Source of the DNA: Cyanobacteria bacterium UBA8803
GTDB taxonomy: Bacteria > Cyanobacteriota > Cyanobacteriia > Cyanobacteriales > Coleofasciculaceae
DNA: 9,712 nt
Reading direction: 5' to 3'
Assembly (NCBI GenBank): GCA_003505715.1
Contig: DNXU01000581.1
Coordinates: 1 to 9,712, forward strand
This document shows, piece by piece, positions 5,419 through 9,712 of the stretch (within the stretch, counting starts at the first letter, position 1; every line of letters starts with the position of its first letter). Under the pieces are notes generated by a model. It had not been told where the DNA came from, did not search any database, and saw nothing but the letters and a program-made list of their open reading frames with translations. The translations under genes were made by a program, and so were the position numbers.

Positions 5419-6336
5419 TCAATCGGCTCCTAAAATACTTGCCAGTAAAGCTTTTTGAGCGTGCATTCGATTTTCGGCTTGATCCCAAATTCGCGATCGC
5501 GACCCCTCCATCACCTCATCTGTAATTTCTTCTCCCCGATGAGCGGGCAAACAGTGCAGTACGATCGCTTGAGGGTCAGCCAAACTCAGCAGTTGCTTGT
5601 TAAGTTGGTAAGGTTGAAAAATAGGAATGCGAGCATCGGCTAATGCCTCCTGACCCATACTTGCCCAGACATCGGTGTAAAGAACATTGGCTCCTTTAAC
5701 AGCAGCAATGGGGTCATTAGTCAGCATCACTTCAGTATTCACTGCCCTCTGCATGGCCTGCTCGACAATGCTACTATCCGGTTGATAGGCAGCTGGTGTG
5801 GCAATTCTGACATGCATCCCCATGAGGGCACATCCCAACATCAATGAATGAGCCACATTATTGCCATCTCCCAGATAAGCCACCGTTGCCCCTGCTAGGG
5901 AACCAAAGCACTCCTGAATCGTCAACAAATCTGCTAATACCTGACAGGGATGCTCTAAGTCAGTCAGGGCGTTGATAATGGGAATCCGAGCATATTCGGC
6001 AAAGGTTTCCAGCTCTTTTTGCTCGAAAGTGCGAATTGCCAAGATATCGAGATACCGATCCAAGACCCGTGCCGTATCTACCAAAGGTTCTCCCCGCCCC
6101 ATTTGGGTAACATTGGGGTTTAAGTCAATGACCTGACCGCCCAGTTGGTACATCGCCACCGAAAAACTGACCCGCGTTCGGGTAGACGCCTTATAGAATA
6201 AAAGTCCCAGTACCTTATTACAGCGCAAGTTAATCCGGCCTGCTTTTAACTGAGCCGCTAAATGTAACAGTTCCTGAATTTCACCACCACTTAGGTCTGC
6301 TAAACCCAGCAAATCTCGTCCTTTCAATGTATCCAT
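5419..6336 (-). CDS. argF: Ornithine carbamoyltransferase
   Basis: A 305-residue cytoplasmic enzyme that joins carbamoyl phosphate and ornithine to give citrulline and phosphate, a late step of arginine synthesis. Family signatures are complete. The carbamoyl-phosphate motif STRTR is at 51-55 and HPCQ at 129-132. Ornithine contacts are Asn160 in GDGNNVAHS, Asp222, and Ser226-Met227 in DVWASMG. The active cysteine is Cys262 in HCLPAHRGEEIT, which also marks it as the ornithine rather than the aspartate enzyme. Length is normal and nothing is missing. ATG 6336 is preceded by GAGGAAAG at about 6 nt, a good ribosome binding site. It is divergent from the alpha/beta hydrolase gene over a 220-bp spacer in which I find no clear promoter, NtcA site or arginine operator. 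lexA lies downstream but seems to have its own promoter. Confidence 0.98.
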   Translation of the reverse strand: MDTLKGRDLLGLADLSGGEIQELLHLAAQLKAGRINLRCNKVLGLLFYKASTRTRVSFSVAMYQLGGQVIDLNPNVTQMGRGEPLVDTARVLDRYLDILAIRTFEQKELETFAEYARIPIINALTDLEHPCQVLADLLTIQECFGSLAGATVAYLGDGNNVAHSLMLGCALMGMHVRIATPAAYQPDSSIVEQAMQRAVNTEVMLTNDPIAAVKGANVLYTDVWASMGQEALADARIPIFQPYQLNKQLLSLADPQAIVLHCLPAHRGEEITDEVMEGSRSRIWDQAENRMHAQKALLASILGAD

Positions 6337-6556
6337 ACTCTTTCCTCAATAACTCAATGGATCTGCTTTGGTCAGAACGCTACAGGCTTTGCCAATAAAA
6401 TACAATAGCTATTTGGGGCTGGAAATTCATAGCTTTTAGAAAAGAAAATTGGGTTAATCCTATCAAAAATTTCAGGCCGTGTTAGAAAGAAATTATTTTG
6501 TTCTTTAAAGCTCTTGCCAGCTTACGAATCTATGGCTAGCGGAAAATAAGTGGGTA

Positions 6557-8356
6557 ATGTCAACAGAAAATTATTTGCAACTAAAACTGGCTGGTACAAG
6601 AAAGAGCTACTCCAAGCCGATGGCAACGCTCGGTTATTCCCAGCCTCAGGTAGCGCTTAAGCTACCTGCTCGGCTGGGACTGGCTTTGCTCAATTTGGGA
6701 TTGTGGCTTGCTCCATTAGCTATTCCCAGTCCTGGACAGGGAGCAGAGCGGATTTACATTCCCTACGGCCCTTTAGAATTTTCCCTGCCGATCGCACAGC
6801 TGGAAGTCTATGCCAAAGAGGGTAGGCTTGAGCCGGAATTAGCATTTTATGCTAGCCATGTCGAACCGCAACAGTTGGAGCAGTTGCGCGAAGTATTGAT
6901 GGCCCCCATTGATGTAACTCCAGTCGCGATCGCCCAATTTCTCTATTCCCCTCTAGGAGAGCAAATCCTCCAGCGGTTTGGGGAAATTATCCAAACCAAA
7001 GCTGGTCAAGAAGGGTTCTACGCCATTCGGGCAGCGCTGATCAAAGCAGCAGCTTACCCCGAAGGCTTGACCCTGTTAAACGTGTTGCGCGAGTTTCCTA
7101 CCTACGGCATTCGGATTAACTCGACGCGCAGTCTCGAAATTGTTGAAGATCTCTCGAATCTGAGCCGACAAACCCAAATGGCGATCGAGACTGTCAACCA
7201 ACAAGCGATCGCCCAAGCTATAGCTGAGACTAACTACCAGTTCCCTACCCAGATTCAGCCCGGTTTCTCGGAACTTTTGGACTTGCGGCAGCTAGGTTCA
7301 GTTCGCTATTCCCAGCAAACGCTAACGCTCAATGATCTGTCCCGCCAGCGCAGCTTTCCGGTGGATCTGTACTTGCCTGCCACGGGTGGGTTAGCTCCCC
7401 TAGTAGTCATTTCCCACGGATTGGGTTCCGATCGCATGACCTTTGCCTATTTAGCAAATCATCTGGCGTCTTACGGATTTGCTGTCGCCGTACCCGAACA
7501 TCCTGGGAGTAACGCCCAGCAATTGGACGCGCTCAGCAAAGGTCTTGCTAGCGAGGTGACACCCCCATCAGAGTTAATTGACCGACCATTAGATGTGAAG
7601 TTTTTGCTCGATGAGTTGACACGTTCTTTTCAAGGAAAGCTTAACCTACAACAGGTTGGCGTACTCGGTCAATCCTTTGGGGGTTATACAGCCTTAACAT
7701 TAGCGGGAGCCAGTATTAATTTAGAAGAATTGCAACAAGATTGCAGCTCGTTGAATAATTCTTTAAATTTGTCCCTACTGCTTCAATGCCGTGCCATAGA
7801 ATTGCCGCCGAGTCAATATGAATTAGCAGATCCGCGTCTCAAAGCTGCGATCGCCATTAATCCCATTGGCAGCACTATCTTTGGTAAATCCCAAATTGGT
7901 CAGATTCAAGTCCCGCTGATGCTCGTTGCGGGTAGTAACGATACCGTATCACCTGCTTTGCCCGAACAAATTCAACCCTTTACCTGGCTGACAACTCCAC
8001 AAAAGTACCTAGTTTTGCTTAATAAAGGAACCCACTTTTCTGCTTTAGGAGCATCCACCAATAGTATAGAACTGCCCGAGCCAGTGATTGGTCCCGATCC
8101 CGTAATTGCCCAAAACTATATGAAAGCCTTGAGCGTAGCTTTTTTTAAAACTTATATTGCGGGTCAACCTGAATACCAACGCTACTTGAGCGCTTCCTAT
8201 ACTCAATTCCTCAGTCAAGACCTAATGCCGTTGAGTCTGGTCAACTCTTTAACCCCGGAGCAGCTGATGAAACTGTCCGCTACTGGGGAGAGCGATACCG
8301 AAGAAGGCGACTCCCTTTCTGATCCCCAACCAGAGACTATCACCTTGCCTCGGTAA
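6557..8356 (+). CDS. Exported alpha/beta hydrolase with DUF1400 domain
   Basis: A 599-residue protein with two parts. After a basic, polar N-terminus comes a hydrophobic segment (about 38-56) typical of a signal peptide or anchor. The DUF1400 domain (about 63-190) starts AERIYIPYGPLEFSLP; it is found almost only in cyanobacteria. The rest is an alpha/beta hydrolase: oxyanion-hole HG (287-288) in VVISHGLGSDR, nucleophile Ser373 in GQSFGGY, acid Asp462 in GSNDTVSP and His493 in KGTHFSAL. The triad is complete, so an active esterase or lipase-like enzyme is likely, probably in the periplasm; the substrate is unknown. A 100-residue C-terminal part ends in an acidic, low-complexity tail. ATG 6557 has only a weak GGAAAATAAG upstream. 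Met22 (6620) would give a more usual signal-peptide length and may be the real start. No partner gene is evident. Confidence 0.9.
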   Translation: MSTENYLQLKLAGTRKSYSKPMATLGYSQPQVALKLPARLGLALLNLGLWLAPLAIPSPGQGAERIYIPYGPLEFSLPIAQLEVYAKEGRLEPELAFYASHVEPQQLEQLREVLMAPIDVTPVAIAQFLYSPLGEQILQRFGEIIQTKAGQEGFYAIRAALIKAAAYPEGLTLLNVLREFPTYGIRINSTRSLEIVEDLSNLSRQTQMAIETVNQQAIAQAIAETNYQFPTQIQPGFSELLDLRQLGSVRYSQQTLTLNDLSRQRSFPVDLYLPATGGLAPLVVISHGLGSDRMTFAYLANHLASYGFAVAVPEHPGSNAQQLDALSKGLASEVTPPSELIDRPLDVKFLLDELTRSFQGKLNLQQVGVLGQSFGGYTALTLAGASINLEELQQDCSSLNNSLNLSLLLQCRAIELPPSQYELADPRLKAAIAINPIGSTIFGKSQIGQIQVPLMLVAGSNDTVSPALPEQIQPFTWLTTPQKYLVLLNKGTHFSALGASTNSIELPEPVIGPDPVIAQNYMKALSVAFFKTYIAGQPEYQRYLSASYTQFLSQDLMPLSLVNSLTPEQLMKLSATGESDTEEGDSLSDPQPETITLPR

Positions 8357-8750
8357 ACTTACTTATCAGATTCTGGTGGTTTTTCAAACAAAGGTAAAAA
8401 TCTGTATCAAATTCTTGTACTCTTAAAAGAGAGTGCTAAATTAATAACTAAGGCTATAAAGCTTCTGGCGACAGATAAAATAGCTCAGTCTACATGCTAG
8501 TTAGGAGGAAAGAAACACCTGTATCATCTAGAATCTGTCTGCTCAGAAGATAGCGACGAAGTTCCTTGCCATAGCAACAGCAACATTCAACCAGAACGTT
8601 GATATTTCCTCAGATAGTCAATTGGGAGTTAGGCAACTGAAAGGATTGATTCAGTGCAACTCTAGTTATCATTGCCCACAGGAGGAAATCACTCAGCGAG
8701 TAGAGTTTGAATGTTGCTGTTGTTTTAAACCTTAGTCCGCCACAAAACCC
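8357..8750. other. 394-bp spacer with nested hairpin before truB
   Basis: No coding frame is credible here. The first part has a 12-bp palindrome CTCTTAAAAGAG (8420-8431) and A/T-rich -10-like motifs (TATAAA 8455-8460, TAAAAT 8476-8481) without good -35 partners. It then has an AGGAGGAAA tract (8503-8511) with no start codon in reach. The second part (8573-8724) is a nested hairpin described separately. TAG at 8733-8735 is in frame with truB and rules out an upstream start for it. No HIP1 octamer occurs here. Confidence 0.6.
8573..8724 (+). promoter_or_regulatory. 150-nt nested stem-loop in the truB leader
   Basis: The outer arms CAACAGCAACATTCAA (8575-8590) and TTGAATGTTGCTGTTG (8707-8722) are 16-bp perfect inverted repeats, extendable by one wobble and one A-T pair. 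Inside them ATTTCCTC (8604-8611) pairs with GAGGAAAT (8682-8689), GATA (8613-8616) with TATC (8667-8670), GAGTT (8626-8630) with AACTC (8658-8662), and ACTGAA (8636-8641) with TTCAGT (8650-8655) around an 8-nt loop. All stems nest in register. TTTT follows the outer arm at 8723-8726, as in a weak terminator. It may be a cis-regulatory leader or attenuator of truB, or a small inverted-repeat transposable element. The nesting is seen directly; the role is inferred. Confidence 0.6.
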
Positions 8751-9659
8751 GTGCAAGGATTCTTGAACTTAAACAAACCTAATGGATTTACCTCCCATGA
8801 CTGCGTTGCCAAAGTCCGCCGTCTGCTACGTCTCAAGCGGGTAGGACATGGGGGAACATTAGATCCAGCAGCTACAGGTGTCTTACCTATTGCCCTAGGA
8901 AAGGCGACCCGGCTGTTACAGTACTTACAGTCTGATAAAGCCTACCAGGGGACGATCCGCTTGGGGGTAAGGACGACAACAGATGACCTAGAAGGAGAAG
9001 TTGTCGCGACTCAATCAGCTAGTGGGTTAACCCTAGAGACTGTCTTGCCCTTACTAGAGCAGTTTCAGGGCAAGATTAAACAAGTTCCGCCTATTTACAG
9101 TGCCATTCAGGTACAGGGCAAACGGCTCTACGATTTAGCTAGGGCTGGTGAAGTTGCTGAAGTACCGGAGCGGACTGTAGAAGTTTATCGGATTGAAGTA
9201 TTAGATTGGCGTCCGGGAGAGTTTCCGGAACTGGATGTAGCGATCGCTTGTGGTGGGGGAACCTATATTAGAGCGATCGCCCGCGATCTGGGTACATCCC
9301 TCAAAACTGGTGGTGTCTTGGCTGCCCTGACTCGCACTCACAGCAGTGGCTTCCCTTTGGCAGATAGTCTTACCTTAGAGCAACTAGAGGAACAGGTACA
9401 AGCAGGGAGGTTTAACCCTATTCCACCCGCAGTTCCTTTGAGCTATCTACCTAAAGTTACCTTAGCCGCATCTGAGGCTCGCCGCTGGTGTTTGGGGCAG
9501 CGTATTGTTGCTTGGGATGCGATCGCTAACTTACCTACAAGTCCTTTACGGGTTCACCACGAAGATGGCCATTTTTTAGGCATCGGTGAGATAGTTGGTT
9601 CAGAAATAGAAACCCTGGTAGCTCCTGTAGTAGTATTGGAGACTGCGCACACACCATAA
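8751..9659 (+). CDS. truB: tRNA pseudouridine(55) synthase
   Basis: A 302-residue enzyme that turns uridine 55 in the T-loop of nearly all tRNAs into pseudouridine. The N-terminus [17 protein letters not shown] is typical. The catalytic aspartate is Asp38 in [13 protein letters not shown], the conserved tyrosine is Tyr65 in [21 protein letters not shown] (116-131) lines the active site, and [15 protein letters not shown] (167-181) is the third signature. A C-terminal domain of about 70 residues follows, in place of a full PUA domain. The start is GTG at 8751, the first possible codon after an in-frame TAG at 8733-8735, and the family's N-terminus begins right there. It has no ribosome binding site nearby; the last AGGAGG is at 8680-8685, inside the upstream hairpin. 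Three HIP1 octamers lie in its 3' half. Confidence 0.97.
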   Translation: MQGFLNLNKPNGFTSHDCVAKVRRLLRLKRVGHGGTLDPAATGVLPIALGKATRLLQYLQSDKAYQGTIRLGVRTTTDDLEGEVVATQSASGLTLETVLPLLEQFQGKIKQVPPIYSAIQVQGKRLYDLARAGEVAEVPERTVEVYRIEVLDWRPGEFPELDVAIACGGGTYIRAIARDLGTSLKTGGVLAALTRTHSSGFPLADSLTLEQLEEQVQAGRFNPIPPAVPLSYLPKVTLAASEARRWCLGQRIVAWDAIANLPTSPLRVHHEDGHFLGIGEIVGSEIETLVAPVVVLETAHTP

Positions 9660-9663
9660 TTTT

Positions 9664-9686
9664 GCCCCCCCAACTTTGGGTAGGGC
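9664..9686 (+). terminator. Terminator-like hairpin after truB
   Basis: GCCC (9664-9667) pairs with GGGC (9683-9686) and CCC (9669-9671) with GGG (9678-9680), around the loop AACTTT. The start of the stem is 5 bp after the truB stop codon. The following GGATTTATTG is only modestly T-rich, so efficiency is doubtful. Confidence 0.45.
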
Positions 9687-9712
9687 GGATTTATTGTCGA
9701 TAGAGAAATTTG

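Noticed and set aside
6337..6556. Promoter or NtcA site in the argF/hydrolase divergent spacer
   Set aside because: Only weak hexamers (for example TTCAGG and TATTTT with 17-bp spacing) and no GTA-N8-TAC site were found, so nothing is supported well enough to list.
8711..8728. Five-codon leader peptide M-L-L-L-F before truB
   Set aside because: The ATG is 25 nt from the nearest AGGAGG, too far for initiation, and the codons are just the 3' arm of the 16-bp inverted repeat.
1..9712. CRISPR array or cas genes
   Set aside because: The direct repeats seen are 7-10 bp tandem or near-tandem units without regular 30-40 bp spacers, and no Cas-like protein is encoded.

Overview
The window looks like chromosomal DNA of a cyanobacterium. 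Three things point there. The palindrome GCGATCGC (the cyanobacterial HIP1 octamer) occurs eleven times. Typical cyanobacterial families are present: a DUF1400 alpha/beta hydrolase, an AAA-like ATPase with a vWA-MoxR-associated N-terminal helix-turn-helix, a PEP-CTERM exported protein, and a lexA next to argF. An exact match to the published cyanobacterial LexA operator lies in front of lexA. Short pyrimidine-rich tandem repeats of the kind common in filamentous cyanobacteria also occur. I do not assign a genus.

Layout, left to right. Positions 1-935 carry no convincing gene but a run of inverted repeats, including an interrupted stem of about 18 bp at 622-693 and a 14-bp stem at 757-804. A short-chain dehydrogenase/reductase gene (936-1733, +) follows and converges on an AAA-like ATPase gene (1803-3209, -). 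A divergent 440-bp spacer holds a good sigma70-type promoter for a PEP-CTERM secreted protein (3648-4367, +). That gene converges on lexA (4440-5072, -). lexA is preceded by a leader hairpin and a LexA box, then by argF (5419-6336, -), read in the same direction. On the plus strand come a secreted alpha/beta hydrolase with DUF1400 (6557-8356), a 394-bp spacer with a 150-nt nested hairpin, and truB (8751-9659), closed by a terminator-like hairpin.

The genes do not form one pathway. They are housekeeping functions (tRNA pseudouridylation, arginine synthesis, SOS control) mixed with accessory, cell-surface and signalling genes, mostly as single transcription units. The best-supported regulatory story is lexA autoregulation: the operator is exact, and the protein keeps its self-cleavage site and Ser/Lys dyad, which not all cyanobacterial LexA proteins do.

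The least explained parts are non-coding: the hairpin-rich 1-935 stretch and the nested hairpin before truB. The latter has two AGGAGGAAA tracts competing for one complementary TTTCCTC segment. I see no complete new defence or mobile system. The ATPase with its vWA-MoxR-type N-terminus is the only gene whose family is linked to conflict or signalling systems, and here it stands alone.
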